The notes beneath the pieces were generated by a model. That model worked only from the letters and a program-made list of their open reading frames with translations, had not been told where the DNA came from and searched no databases. This document shows positions 26,090 through 34,536 of a stretch of DNA of 64,000 bases, in pieces. Origin of the DNA: Pseudophaeobacter profundi (GTDB lineage: Bacteria > Pseudomonadota > Alphaproteobacteria > Rhodobacterales > Rhodobacteraceae); contig NZ_JARJEF010000011.1 in the NCBI RefSeq assembly GCF_029697505.1, positions 1 to 64,000 of the forward strand, written 5' to 3'. A program made the translations under genes and the position numbers. Within the stretch, counting starts at the first letter, position 1. Each line of letters starts with the position of its first letter.

Positions 26090-27103
26090 ATGACACATTC
26101 ATTCAATCTGAACCGCCGGTCCATGCTCGCCTTGGGCGGTGCGGCCCTTGCCGCCCCCCTGGTCGCTTGTCCCGCACTAGCCGCCACAACCCTGCGCTAC
26201 GGTCACAACAATGAAGTCGCCTCGGTCGCTGGCGCTCAGGCCGACTGGTTCGCAGATGCTTTAGGCCAGACTTCGGGCGGCGATATTGAAGTGCAGGTAT
26301 TCCCGAACTCGCAGCTGGGTAAACTGCAGGAACTGGCAGAGGCGGTGTCGCTTGGCACCATCGCATTTTCCCACAATACCGCAGGCGCGCTCGGCTCGCT
26401 TTACCAGCCCTTTGCCGCGCTCGACACGCCGTATCTTTATCGTGACATCGACCACCTGATGGCAGTGACGGACGTGGAAAGCCCAGTGATGCAGGAGCTG
26501 AACAAGGGACTGATCGAAGCTGCAAATGTACGTGTGATCTACGCCCACTATTTCGGACGCCGGAACCTGACGTGCAACAAAGCGATCATGAGCCCTGCAG
26601 ACCTTCAAGGCACAAAGATCCGCGCTGTGCCCTTCCCAATCTACACCACCGCCGTCGAAGGCATGGGCGCCGTGGCCGTGCCTGTCGACTGGTCCGAAGT
26701 TCCCACCGCGCTGGCCACCGGGGTCGTGCAGGGGCAGGAAAATCCTGTCAACGTGGTCCTGAACGTGAAACTCTATGAGGTGCAGAGCCATCTCATGCTG
26801 ACTGGCCACATGTCCAACGCCGAAGTCGTCGTAATGAACGAAGATGTCTGGCAGGGCATGTCTGCCGCCGAACAGGACGCCGTCCGGGAAGCAGCAAGCC
26901 AGACCCGCGAGAAGGCGACCAAGGCCATTCTCGACAACGAAGCCGGCGAAACCCAACAGCTGCGCGATCTCGGCATGACCGTAATCGGCGAAGAGGACGG
27001 TCTCGACATCGCGGGCTTCCGCGACGGCGTGTCCAAGCTGGTCGACGCGCGTTTTGGAGCGGAATACGGTGACCTTTACGCCAAGATCGCAGCGGTCGGC
27101 TGA
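26090..27103 (+). CDS. TRAP transporter solute-binding protein (DctP type)
   Basis: 337 residues; GGAGGAGAG immediately upstream supports the start. The leader has a twin-arginine-like NRRSMLALGG motif before its hydrophobic stretch and a cleavage site near ALAA (residue 34), so export may use Tat. The mature protein follows DctP: LRYGHNNEVASV, then the conserved GTKIRAVPFPIYTTAVEGMGA-type segment holding the carboxylate-binding Arg, and QGQENPVNVVL. It binds an organic acid in the periplasm. Its stop overlaps the start of the small permease gene. Confidence 0.93.
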   Translation: MTHSFNLNRRSMLALGGAALAAPLVACPALAATTLRYGHNNEVASVAGAQADWFADALGQTSGGDIEVQVFPNSQLGKLQELAEAVSLGTIAFSHNTAGALGSLYQPFAALDTPYLYRDIDHLMAVTDVESPVMQELNKGLIEAANVRVIYAHYFGRRNLTCNKAIMSPADLQGTKIRAVPFPIYTTAVEGMGAVAVPVDWSEVPTALATGVVQGQENPVNVVLNVKLYEVQSHLMLTGHMSNAEVVVMNEDVWQGMSAAEQDAVREAASQTREKATKAILDNEAGETQQLRDLGMTVIGEEDGLDIAGFRDGVSKLVDARFGAEYGDLYAKIAAVG

Positions 27104-27642
27104 TGACACGGAAGATGCCCACTCTTCGCATCGCGCTCGGGCGGGTTGCGGGGATCGGGGTGGGGCTTGGCCTCACCCTGCTTGCCCTCATGGCCAGTCT
27201 CGTGGTCCTGCAGGTCGCGGCGCGCAATTTCTTCGATCTCGGACTTCCATGGGCCGACGAACTGGCGCGATTTTGCGGAATTGGACTGGTATTTCTGTCC
27301 GTTCCTGCACTCGCTGGCCGCCAGGCGTTGGTGTCGGTGACACTGCTGCCCGACCTGTTGAGCAAGCGTCCGGCCCGCTGGCTGGCGCTCCTGTCCGACA
27401 TCGCCACCCTCGCTTTCGGTGTGCTGCTCCTATGGAGCTTTGCCGAATTCTTGCCTCGCGCCGGTAAGTTTCTGACCCCTGCAATGCGTGTGCCGAACTG
27501 GTTCTATTATTCGCTTGCTCTGACCGGATCGCTTTTCATGACACTTGTCGCCCTGGAACGCACAGTCGCCACCCTGCGCGGCAGGTGCCCGTCGGCACCC
27601 TATGGCGAACCCTCTGCCGAAGAGGCGCTGGAGACCACATGA
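27103..27642 (+). CDS. TRAP transporter small permease (DctQ type)
   Basis: 179 residues with four membrane segments (about 18-38, 55-75, 90-110 and 130-150). LPWADELARFCGIGLVFL carries the usual ADE..R element of DctQ. The start overlaps the previous stop by one base, and the end overlaps the large permease in an ATGA. Confidence 0.9.
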   Translation: MTRKMPTLRIALGRVAGIGVGLGLTLLALMASLVVLQVAARNFFDLGLPWADELARFCGIGLVFLSVPALAGRQALVSVTLLPDLLSKRPARWLALLSDIATLAFGVLLLWSFAEFLPRAGKFLTPAMRVPNWFYYSLALTGSLFMTLVALERTVATLRGRCPSAPYGEPSAEEALETT

Positions 27643-28916
27643 CCGCCCTGCTACTGACCCTCTTCGTTGTCTTGCTCGTTGCAGGCGCGCCAATCGCGGT
27701 TTGCCTAGGCCTCTCTTCGGCGATTGTGATCGTCACACAAGGTCTGCCGGTTTCAGTGCTGGCACAACGCAGTCTGAACGCACTCGACAGTTCGCCATTG
27801 CTGGCCGTACCACTCTTTATCTTCGCCGCTTCGCTTCTGAACGCGACCGGCGTAACCACTCATCTTTTTGACCTCGTGCGCATGGTTCTGGGCCGTATCC
27901 GCGGCGCTGTGGCCCAGGTATCGATCCTCGTATCACTGATTTTCTCAGGCGTCTCCGGTGCCGCGCTTGCCGATATCGGCGCATTGGGCAAGATCCAGAT
28001 CGACCAGATGACGCGCCAGGGCTACAAACCCGAATTCGCCTCTGGCCTTACCGTTGCCGCCGCCACCATCGGTCCGATTTTTCCGCCTTCAATCCCGATC
28101 ATCATCTACGCCAGCGTCGCCAATGTCTCGGCCGTGCAGTTGCTGCTCGCCGGAATCGTACCGGCGCTGTTGCTGACCGTGTTCCTGATGATCCAGGTCG
28201 CCATTGTCGCCCGTACCAAATCCCTGCCGCGCGACGACATCGCCGCGCGCCCCGCAGATATAGCAAAAAAAGCCGTCATCTCGTTCCCGGCGCTTCTCGC
28301 CCCCATACTGCTTATTACGGGCCTGATGTCAGGCTATTTCGGTCCAACCGAGGTGGCAGGCGTCACTGTCGCCTATGCCACACTGATCGGAATCTTCATC
28401 TATCGCAGCCTGACACTGCGCGGTTTCATAACCGCCCTACGGGAAACCACCACAGCCACCGCGAACATCCTCTTCGTCGTGGCAACTGCAGCCCTCTTCG
28501 CCTGGGTTCTCACGCTTGATCAGGTCCCGATGAAGGTCTCTGGCCTTCTCCTTGGCCTGTCCGATAACCCACTCGTGCTGCTGCTTTTGGTGAACGTGCT
28601 CCTGCTGGTCGTCGGCATGATCCTCGAATCGATTGCAGCGATCCTCATCATCGCCCCCATCGTGGCTCCGGCCCTGACCATGGTCGGCGTCGACCCATTA
28701 CAGCTCGGGATCGTGTTCGTCCTGAACCTGATGATCGGGCTGCTGACCCCGCCGGTGGGAATGTCGCTCTATATGATCACCATCATTACGAAAATGCCGA
28801 TCACCCGCGTCATCGCCGGCGTGATCCCCTTCTTCCTCCCACTACTCCTGAGCCTCCTGGTTGTCACTGCCATTCCGGCACTGTCCACATGGCTCCCTAA
28901 CACACTGATGAAATGA
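27639..28916 (+). CDS. TRAP transporter large permease (DctM type)
   Basis: 425 residues from the ATG at 27639. It is a very hydrophobic protein with about 12 segments. Family motifs include PLFIFAASLLNATGVT, SGVSGAALADIGALG, TVAAATIGPIFPPSIPIIIYA and LLTPPVGMSLY. It forms the sodium-driven transport channel with the Q and P subunits. Confidence 0.94.
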   Translation: MTALLLTLFVVLLVAGAPIAVCLGLSSAIVIVTQGLPVSVLAQRSLNALDSSPLLAVPLFIFAASLLNATGVTTHLFDLVRMVLGRIRGAVAQVSILVSLIFSGVSGAALADIGALGKIQIDQMTRQGYKPEFASGLTVAAATIGPIFPPSIPIIIYASVANVSAVQLLLAGIVPALLLTVFLMIQVAIVARTKSLPRDDIAARPADIAKKAVISFPALLAPILLITGLMSGYFGPTEVAGVTVAYATLIGIFIYRSLTLRGFITALRETTTATANILFVVATAALFAWVLTLDQVPMKVSGLLLGLSDNPLVLLLLVNVLLLVVGMILESIAAILIIAPIVAPALTMVGVDPLQLGIVFVLNLMIGLLTPPVGMSLYMITIITKMPITRVIAGVIPFFLPLLLSLLVVTAIPALSTWLPNTLMK

Positions 28917-28923
28917 GGCGCGC

Positions 28924-29463
28924 ATGAGCAATCTACTCGGCCCGATCCGCCAACTTGGTATCGTCGTGGACGATATCGAACAGGGAATGAAGCACTGGTC
29001 TGACGTCATGGGCGTTGGCCCGTGGTTCTATAACCCGCAGGTTCCGATCGTGGATTATACATATGATGGGCAAAGCTACGAACCGCACAACTCGGTCGCG
29101 CTGGCCAACTCCGGCGACATGCAGGTTGAGCTGATCCAGACACGCAACGACGTACCTTCGATGTATCGCGACTACATGCAAAAGGGGCTGCGCGGACTGC
29201 AACACGTCGCTTTTTGGACCAAGGATTTCGATGCCGACCTGGCCATGATGAAGGAGCGAGGCTTCACCGTGAAGATGTCAGGCTGCGTCGGCGAAAACGG
29301 GCGCTTCGTTTATTTCGCCGAGGAACATCACCCCGGCACCTGTATCGAACTATCTGAGGTGATGGGCCCCAAAGGGCGTCTGTTTGACTTGATCCGAGCA
29401 GCGTCTGTCGATTGGGATGGTACCGATCCAATCCGCCCGTTCCCGGACTTCTCGGCTATCTGA
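28924..29463 (+). CDS. VOC-family protein (glyoxalase/dioxygenase fold)
   Basis: 179 residues with two paired beta-alpha-beta-beta-beta modules (IRQLGIVVDDIEQGMKHWSD and LQHVAFWTKDFDADLAMM). Possible metal ligands are a Gln/Glu/His set in MQVELIQ, QHVAFW and CIELSE. It resembles the methylmalonyl-CoA epimerase/glyoxalase side of the superfamily. It sits between the transporter and the RuBisCO-like gene, so an epimerase or isomerase step in the same pathway is likely (inference). Confidence 0.85.
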   Translation: MSNLLGPIRQLGIVVDDIEQGMKHWSDVMGVGPWFYNPQVPIVDYTYDGQSYEPHNSVALANSGDMQVELIQTRNDVPSMYRDYMQKGLRGLQHVAFWTKDFDADLAMMKERGFTVKMSGCVGENGRFVYFAEEHHPGTCIELSEVMGPKGRLFDLIRAASVDWDGTDPIRPFPDFSAI

Positions 29464-29464
29464 C

Positions 29465-30727
29465 ATGAATTGCATCGTCGCAGAGTATCTTTTGGAAACC
29501 CCGTTCCCCCTGGCCGATGTCGCCGCAATGATGGCTGGCGAACAATCTTCCGGCACCTTCGTGCGCGTCGCGGGCGAAACCGACGAATTGCGTGCGCGAT
29601 CAGCCGCCGAGGTTCTTAGCATCGAAGAATTGGGCGAGCTGCCCGCCCCGACGCTTGCCTCCGCCTATATCGACCGCAAGGGCGCGCCAGGTCCGGCGAA
29701 GCGGGCCCGCGTACGTATCGCCTTCCCTACAAGAAATATTGGGCGCAACTTGCCCACGCTGGCGGCGACCGTCTCGGGAAATCTTTATGACATCGGCGAG
29801 ATCACCGGGTTGAAACTCCTGGATATTTCAGTTCCGGCGGAGTATCGCGCGCGCTTCCCCATACCCGTGCAAGGGATCTCGGGTACCCGGGCGAGTCTCG
29901 GTGTGACCGGGCGGCCCGTTTTTGGCACCATCATCAAACCCAACGTCGGCATGCACCCGGATGCCATTGCGGCGCTGGTCGGCGACCTCTGCGCTGCAGG
30001 CGTGGATTTCATCAAAGATGACGAGGTCTGTGCCAACCCTGACATCGCACCGCTGTCCAAACGCGTCCCCCTGGTCATGGAGGCAATCAAACGGGCAGAG
30101 GACGCCTCGGGCCGCCGTGTAATGATGGCCTTCAACATTACCGACGAAGTGGACGCAATGCGCCGTCACGCGGACCTCGTGGTCGCACATGGCGGCACCT
30201 GCGTCATGGCTTCGCTCAACTGGTGCGGTCTTTCGGGAATCGAGAGTCTGCGCAACCATACTGACCTCGCCATTCACGCTCACCGGAATGGCTTTGGTGC
30301 CATGAGCCGTCACCCAGCGCTCGGAATCGCGTTTCCGGCATATCAGGCTCTGTTCCGGCTCGCCGGTGTCGATCATATGCACGTGCATGGGATCGGTGGC
30401 AAATTCGTGGATAGCAGGGACGAGGTGACCGAGGCCGCACGCGCCTGTCTCGCCCCGCTGACCCCAGGTGCCGACGACCGGGTCATGCCCGCGTTTTCCT
30501 CTGGCCAATGGGCCGGCACGCTGCCTTCTGCAATGGAAGCCTCGCAGAACGAGGATTTCATGTTCATGTGTGGCGGAGGCATCCTCGCCCATCCCGGCGG
30601 CCCGTCCGCCGGCATCGCCTCGCTTCGTGAAGCCTATGCGGCGCTTGCAGCCGGCGAGGACCTCGCGACTGCGGCAAAGGACCATGCAGCTCTTGCCAGC
30701 GCTCTAGATTTCTTTGGGGCAAGCTGA
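29465..30727 (+). CDS. RuBisCO-like protein (type IV large-subunit homologue)
   Basis: 420 residues from the ATG at 29465, one base after the VOC stop. Many RuBisCO active-site positions are visible. The Lys of GTIIKPN (K158) and the KDDE motif (K184, D186, E187) with the carbamylated Lys and metal ligands are present, as are HAHR (H273), DHMHVHGIGGK (H304, K313) and FSSG (S345/346). GGGILAHPGG is also there. The second Lys of the RuBisCO KPK motif is Asn (N160). RuBisCO-like proteins next to DUF1537 kinases are known from D-apionate breakdown, where they decarboxylate or cleave 3-oxo-isoapionate 4-phosphate. The exact substrate here is open. Confidence 0.92.
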   Translation: MNCIVAEYLLETPFPLADVAAMMAGEQSSGTFVRVAGETDELRARSAAEVLSIEELGELPAPTLASAYIDRKGAPGPAKRARVRIAFPTRNIGRNLPTLAATVSGNLYDIGEITGLKLLDISVPAEYRARFPIPVQGISGTRASLGVTGRPVFGTIIKPNVGMHPDAIAALVGDLCAAGVDFIKDDEVCANPDIAPLSKRVPLVMEAIKRAEDASGRRVMMAFNITDEVDAMRRHADLVVAHGGTCVMASLNWCGLSGIESLRNHTDLAIHAHRNGFGAMSRHPALGIAFPAYQALFRLAGVDHMHVHGIGGKFVDSRDEVTEAARACLAPLTPGADDRVMPAFSSGQWAGTLPSAMEASQNEDFMFMCGGGILAHPGGPSAGIASLREAYAALAAGEDLATAAKDHAALASALDFFGAS

Positions 30728-31983
30728 TGGGCGCGCGCATCGTTTTCATCGGTGACGATTTCACCGGGGCCTCGGACAGTCTCGCATCCTACGCACGACG
30801 TGGGCTGCGGACACGGCTTGTCACGGGTCATACCACACCGCAGGGCAACCTCGATGTATTGGGCGTTGCGACGGACCTCAGATCGCTCTCTCCGGTACGC
30901 GCGCTGGACACCTTGCGCACGCTCTGGCCGATGATCGAAGCTGAAAAGCCCGAGGTTATCCATCTCAAGGTCTGTTCGACCTTTGACAGCGCGCCTGGGG
31001 TTGGCTCCATCGGGGCCATCGCGCGTGAGATTCAGCATCTTTTCGAGCCTGAAACGTTTGCCGTCATCGGCGGACAGCCGAGCTTGGCGCGATACTGCGC
31101 TTTTGGCAATCTCTTCGCCCACGGCCCGGGTGGCGCGGTGCATCGCATTGATCGCCATCCCGTCATGGCCCGCCATCCCGTAACACCAATGAACGAAGCC
31201 GACCTGGGGCTCCACCTCGCGGCACAGGGACTGGATCTGCCGGTGCGGATCCTTGTATCCGACCTTGATGAGTCTGCAACAGTGGCTGAACGCTTGGGCG
31301 ATGGTCCTGCGCTGGTCGACAACACTTGCGCACTTGATCAGCTTCACATTCGGGCTGCACTGGACCGAATACCGGGTCGCAAGCTGCTCGTTGGCGCCAG
31401 TTCAGTAGCGGAGATCCTCGGCGATCAGATCACTGAACTGTCTCCCGTCACGCTGCCCCCGCGCGACGGCAGCACCCTAATCTTTGCCGGGTCTCGCTCT
31501 TCGGTGACAGCGGCACAGGTTGCAGCGGCCACCGAGTTCGAGTGCGTGGCTCTGTCCCCAGATCTTCTGTCCGAAGATGGCGCAGCGCAAAGGATTGCCA
31601 GGAGCTACCCCAAGAACAAGGATTTGCTCCTCCACCTTGTTCCGGACGCCGATTATTGCTGTGAACCGGCAGTGCTTGCTGACGCCTGCGCAGCTTTTGT
31701 GCAGGATTTCGTGGCAGCCCGTCCTGTGCGTGCGCTCGGGCTTGCTGGGGGCGACACTTCGAGCCGTATCGTGACTCGGCTCGGGTTCGACGCACTCGAT
31801 TTCCACCGGGATCTTGGTCAGGGCGCTTGCGTTTGCATTGGACGCCACGGGGATCCCTCACAAGATGGCTTGCCCGTGATGCTTAAAGGCGGACAAATGG
31901 GGGCAGTTGGCTTGTTCAATGATTTTACGGCCCAAAGCAAGGCAGACCTAAAGGATGTGTCTGCGAAGGCCGACAAGAGTTGA
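30727..31983 (+). CDS. Four-carbon acid sugar kinase family (DUF1537)
   Basis: 418 residues. The N-terminal substrate domain starts IVFIGDDFTGASDSLASYA, with the conserved DD..GA.D motif. The middle has LKVCSTFDSAPGVGSIG. The C-terminal nucleotide domain has AGSRSSVTAAQV, GLAGGDTSSRI and LPVMLKGGQMG. The family phosphorylates tetronates, 3-oxo-tetronates or 3-oxo-isoapionate. Its start overlaps the RuBisCO-like stop (TGATG), so the two are coupled; most simply it makes the phosphate used by the RuBisCO-like enzyme. It is the last gene of the operon. Confidence 0.9.
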   Translation: MGARIVFIGDDFTGASDSLASYARRGLRTRLVTGHTTPQGNLDVLGVATDLRSLSPVRALDTLRTLWPMIEAEKPEVIHLKVCSTFDSAPGVGSIGAIAREIQHLFEPETFAVIGGQPSLARYCAFGNLFAHGPGGAVHRIDRHPVMARHPVTPMNEADLGLHLAAQGLDLPVRILVSDLDESATVAERLGDGPALVDNTCALDQLHIRAALDRIPGRKLLVGASSVAEILGDQITELSPVTLPPRDGSTLIFAGSRSSVTAAQVAAATEFECVALSPDLLSEDGAAQRIARSYPKNKDLLLHLVPDADYCCEPAVLADACAAFVQDFVAARPVRALGLAGGDTSSRIVTRLGFDALDFHRDLGQGACVCIGRHGDPSQDGLPVMLKGGQMGAVGLFNDFTAQSKADLKDVSAKADKS

Positions 31984-32135
31984 TCCCTGTTGCCGCACCT
32001 GCAGTTAGGCATCGCTGCACCTTGCACGAATGCCGCGAAGAGCTGTCAGCGGACATATGTCGCACCCAGGGAACTCGACGACAATACTGGGCGCTCAGAG
32101 CAATAAGAGCTGCGCCCAAAGCCCATGCGTGGAAA

Positions 32136-32159
32136 CCCCAGGCAGTGTTCCGCCTGGGG
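32136..32159 (+). terminator. Hairpin after the kinase gene
   Basis: An 8-bp perfect stem (CCCCAGGC / GCCTGGGG) with an 8-nt loop, about 150 bp after the kinase stop. There is no T-tract. A weaker GGGCGC/GCGCCC pair lies just before it (about 32088-32118). It is a possible end of the TRAP/RuBisCO-like transcript. Confidence 0.4.
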
Positions 32160-32199
32160 GGCGGTCTACCCGTACATCCGCAGAGCGCAGTTGGTGAAA

Positions 32200-32556
32200 T
32201 CAAACGAACTCGAAGTATTCCCAGATCTGCCCATGCAACACAGTTTGGTCGAAACTGATGGTGATGGCATCACCGGTTGTGCCAAAGCCGATTTCGAAAT
32301 TGCCGCTACTGGAATCCCGGGTGACATGAATACCTTGGGTGGCCATTGCTGCTTCTACTTCCTCGGCGCTTGCCGTCGAGGTATCAACATCGACACCAAA
32401 TCCCTGCAGGCGTAGGATATCGCCGCCGAAACGCTGCATGGTGATCCGATAGGCGTGCGGCACAATGACCGTCACTTCTTCGATCTCGATATTCGCGGTG
32501 CTCTCGACCCAAGTGACGTTCTCGCCAAGTTGAGACATGATCAGCTGCGCACGCAT
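32200..32556 (-). CDS. Hypothetical protein, 118 aa
   Basis: A 118-residue acidic beta-rich protein; MSQLGENV at 32538 is an alternative start. The composition (many V, I, T, E, few R) is protein-like, unlike the shadows around it, but no family is recognised and no good ribosome binding site is seen. It is convergent with the kinase gene. Confidence 0.4.
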   Translation of the reverse strand: MRAQLIMSQLGENVTWVESTANIEIEEVTVIVPHAYRITMQRFGGDILRLQGFGVDVDTSTASAEEVEAAMATQGIHVTRDSSSGNFEIGFGTTGDAITISFDQTVLHGQIWEYFEFV

Positions 32557-33049
32557 CTTGCCGACTTCATGGACGCATACAACTTCGCACGCAGTTTAAA
32601 GACCCTGAACGGCCTCACACGCTGCGAATACATCTGCAAAATCTGGACTTCAGAGCCAGATCGTTTCATCCTAAATCCGATCCACCAGACGCCGGGACTG
32701 AACACCTAGGACGCAACAAGGGCGCTTTGGCGCGGAACCGGACTTGCGGCGGTGCGGCACGCAAATCTTGACCTTGCAGGCTTCGGCGCGACTACCCGGA
32801 TGACCGGTTCCAGCCCCAAAGCGGACGCGGCAGCTACCACCGCTCGCTCTCGACAGCTCCAGCAGGGAGGGCGGTTGGACTAAGCCGCTCTGCGGCAGGG
32901 GCGCTTTTGGCTGATGGCGTGCAAGCCCGTAGCGGGGGGGATGCGACCTTTCTGACCTGCCTAATGATTGGGGTCTTCTCATGACCCTAGAAATAGACAG
33001 TACGATCAGGTAGATATCTAGAAGCTCTATTCATCAGTTGGCGCATCCT
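32557..33049. other. Intergenic region, no gene seen
   Basis: About 490 bp between the hypothetical gene and the TetR gene, with nothing recognisable. The part 32720-32950 is GC-rich and full of short CGCTTTGGCGCG/GCGGCAGC-type motifs, as in other spacers. The TetR promoter should be near 32970-33030. Confidence 0.4.
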
Positions 33050-33718
33050 ATGTCAAAGCCGAGACCACCGCGAAAGCCACGTTCTGATGCGTCAGAAACC
33101 ACGCGTTACAATTTGCTGTTAGCTGCGCGGGAAGCCTTTGCCGAGGCGGGGCTGGAAGGGGCGCGGGTGGATGATATCGGGCGGCGCGCCGGATCCAACA
33201 AGCAGCTTGTGTATCATTATTTCGGCAACAAGGATGGGCTTTATACTGCCGTTCTTGAACAGGTTTATTCCGAGATTCGCGAACGGGAGGCCGCACTTGA
33301 CCTAAGTGCCTTTCCTCCCGAAGAAGCGATGCGGCGGCTGATTGATTTTTCGTTCGAACATCTGCGCGACAATCGTGATTTCGTGCGGTTGCTGGCTGAC
33401 GAAAACACCCATGGCGGGCGGCATTTGATCGGGCTGGACACGGTGCGGGACGCCAACTCAACGATCATCGAACTGATTGGTGAAACCCTTGAACGCGGCG
33501 TGCGCGATGGCGTCTTTCGGCGGGGTCTTGATCCGCTGCATGTGTATCTGTCAATTGCCGGGATGTCGTTTTTCAACTTTGCGAACGTTCACACACTGAG
33601 CCGGATTTTCGACCGGGTTCACGACACGCCGGCTGCCCACGCCGAACGGTGCGCCCATATTGTGGATTTTACCCTGAACGCGATCAGGGTGCGTACCGAT
33701 CCCGGCCTTACCGGCTGA
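33050..33718 (+). CDS. TetR-family regulator
   Basis: 222 residues from the ATG at 33050; a TTG at 33038 would add four. The HTH spans about residues 25-55 (GARVDDIGRRAGSNKQLVYH, then YFGNKDGLYTAVLEQ). The C-terminal ligand domain is helical and unassigned, broadly like the RutR-type subgroup. It is convergent with the ABC/DHDPS operon. The RutR-like palindromes found in that operon's divergent promoter region make it the probable local regulator (inference). Confidence 0.9.
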   Translation: MSKPRPPRKPRSDASETTRYNLLLAAREAFAEAGLEGARVDDIGRRAGSNKQLVYHYFGNKDGLYTAVLEQVYSEIREREAALDLSAFPPEEAMRRLIDFSFEHLRDNRDFVRLLADENTHGGRHLIGLDTVRDANSTIIELIGETLERGVRDGVFRRGLDPLHVYLSIAGMSFFNFANVHTLSRIFDRVHDTPAAHAERCAHIVDFTLNAIRVRTDPGLTG

Positions 33719-33741
33719 GGGGTCGTTTTGCCGGTAAGGCC
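33704..33741. terminator. Bidirectional hairpin between tetR and ABC operon
   Basis: A 12-bp perfect stem (GGCCTTACCGGC / GCCGGTAAGGCC) with a 14-nt loop containing TTTT. It overlaps the TetR stop and lies 7 bp after the ABC ATPase stop, so it can end both convergent transcripts. Confidence 0.75.
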
Positions 33742-33747
33742 ACGGGT

Positions 33748-34536
33748 TCAATCGGCCACGCTTTCCAGATCAAGAAGTTTGTAAATCCGTTGGGTATAGA
33801 CGCCAAAGGAATCCTGCGTTTTCATCGCAAGTTTGCGCGGGTAAGGCAGGTCGATGGGAAAATTATCGGCCATGCGCGCAGGGCCAGCCGTCAACACCGC
33901 GCAGCGAGAGCCCAATAACACCGCTTCCTGAATGGAATGGGTTACAAACAGGATCGTCTTGTTCGATGCTTCCCAAATGCGGAGGATTTCGAGGTTCATC
34001 TTTTCTCTGGTCAGCGCATCCAATGCGCCAAATGGTTCGTCCATCAGCACCATTTTAGGGTCGTGAACCAAGGACCGTGCAATTGCGGCGCGTTGTTGCA
34101 TGCCGCCCGACAATTCGTAGGGGTAGCGGTCTTCGAATCCGCCAAGACCGACCATCTGCAGCAGATCGCGGGCGCGTTCGCGGCTTTCTTTTACGGGCAG
34201 GCCTATGATTTCGGCCGGAAGCATCACGTTGTCGATGATCCGCCGCCATTTCAGCAAAAGCGCCTGTTGAAAGACCATGCCGATGTCACGACTGGGGTCG
34301 AAGGGAGCACCGGGAGTTCCGATTTGAACGGTCCCGACATCAGGCTTTATCAGGTCGGCAAGGATTTTCAGCACGGTCGATTTACCACAGCCGGAGGGGC
34401 CAACCAGCGATACAAACTCGCCCTCGTTCACATCGAGCGTGACATCGGACACCGCCAGAACGTCGCGATCGCGTGTGTGGTAGACTTTGCGGACGTTTTC
34501 CATCCGGATGATCGGAGTGCCGGTCATGTCAGCCAC
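33748..34536 (-). CDS. ABC transporter ATP-binding protein (SsuB/TauB type)
   Basis: 262 residues with Walker A GPSGCGKST (near 42), Q-loop MVFQQALLLKW, signature LSGGMQQRAAIARSL (near 140), Walker B VLMDEPFGALD and switch His FVTHSIQEA. This belongs to the nitrate/sulfonate/taurine class of importers. Its start lies inside the end of the DHDPS-family gene (13-bp overlap). It works with the permease at 36787 and the binding protein at 37851. Confidence 0.93.
   Translation of the reverse strand: MADMTGTPIIRMENVRKVYHTRDRDVLAVSDVTLDVNEGEFVSLVGPSGCGKSTVLKILADLIKPDVGTVQIGTPGAPFDPSRDIGMVFQQALLLKWRRIIDNVMLPAEIIGLPVKESRERARDLLQMVGLGGFEDRYPYELSGGMQQRAAIARSLVHDPKMVLMDEPFGALDALTREKMNLEILRIWEASNKTILFVTHSIQEAVLLGSRCAVLTAGPARMADNFPIDLPYPRKLAMKTQDSFGVYTQRIYKLLDLESVAD

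Noticed and set aside
26021-26090. Direct repeat TGGGAGGAG at 26022 and 26078
   Set aside because: The second copy is simply the ribosome binding site of the TRAP gene; a repeated GGAGGAG word is not strong evidence of an element.
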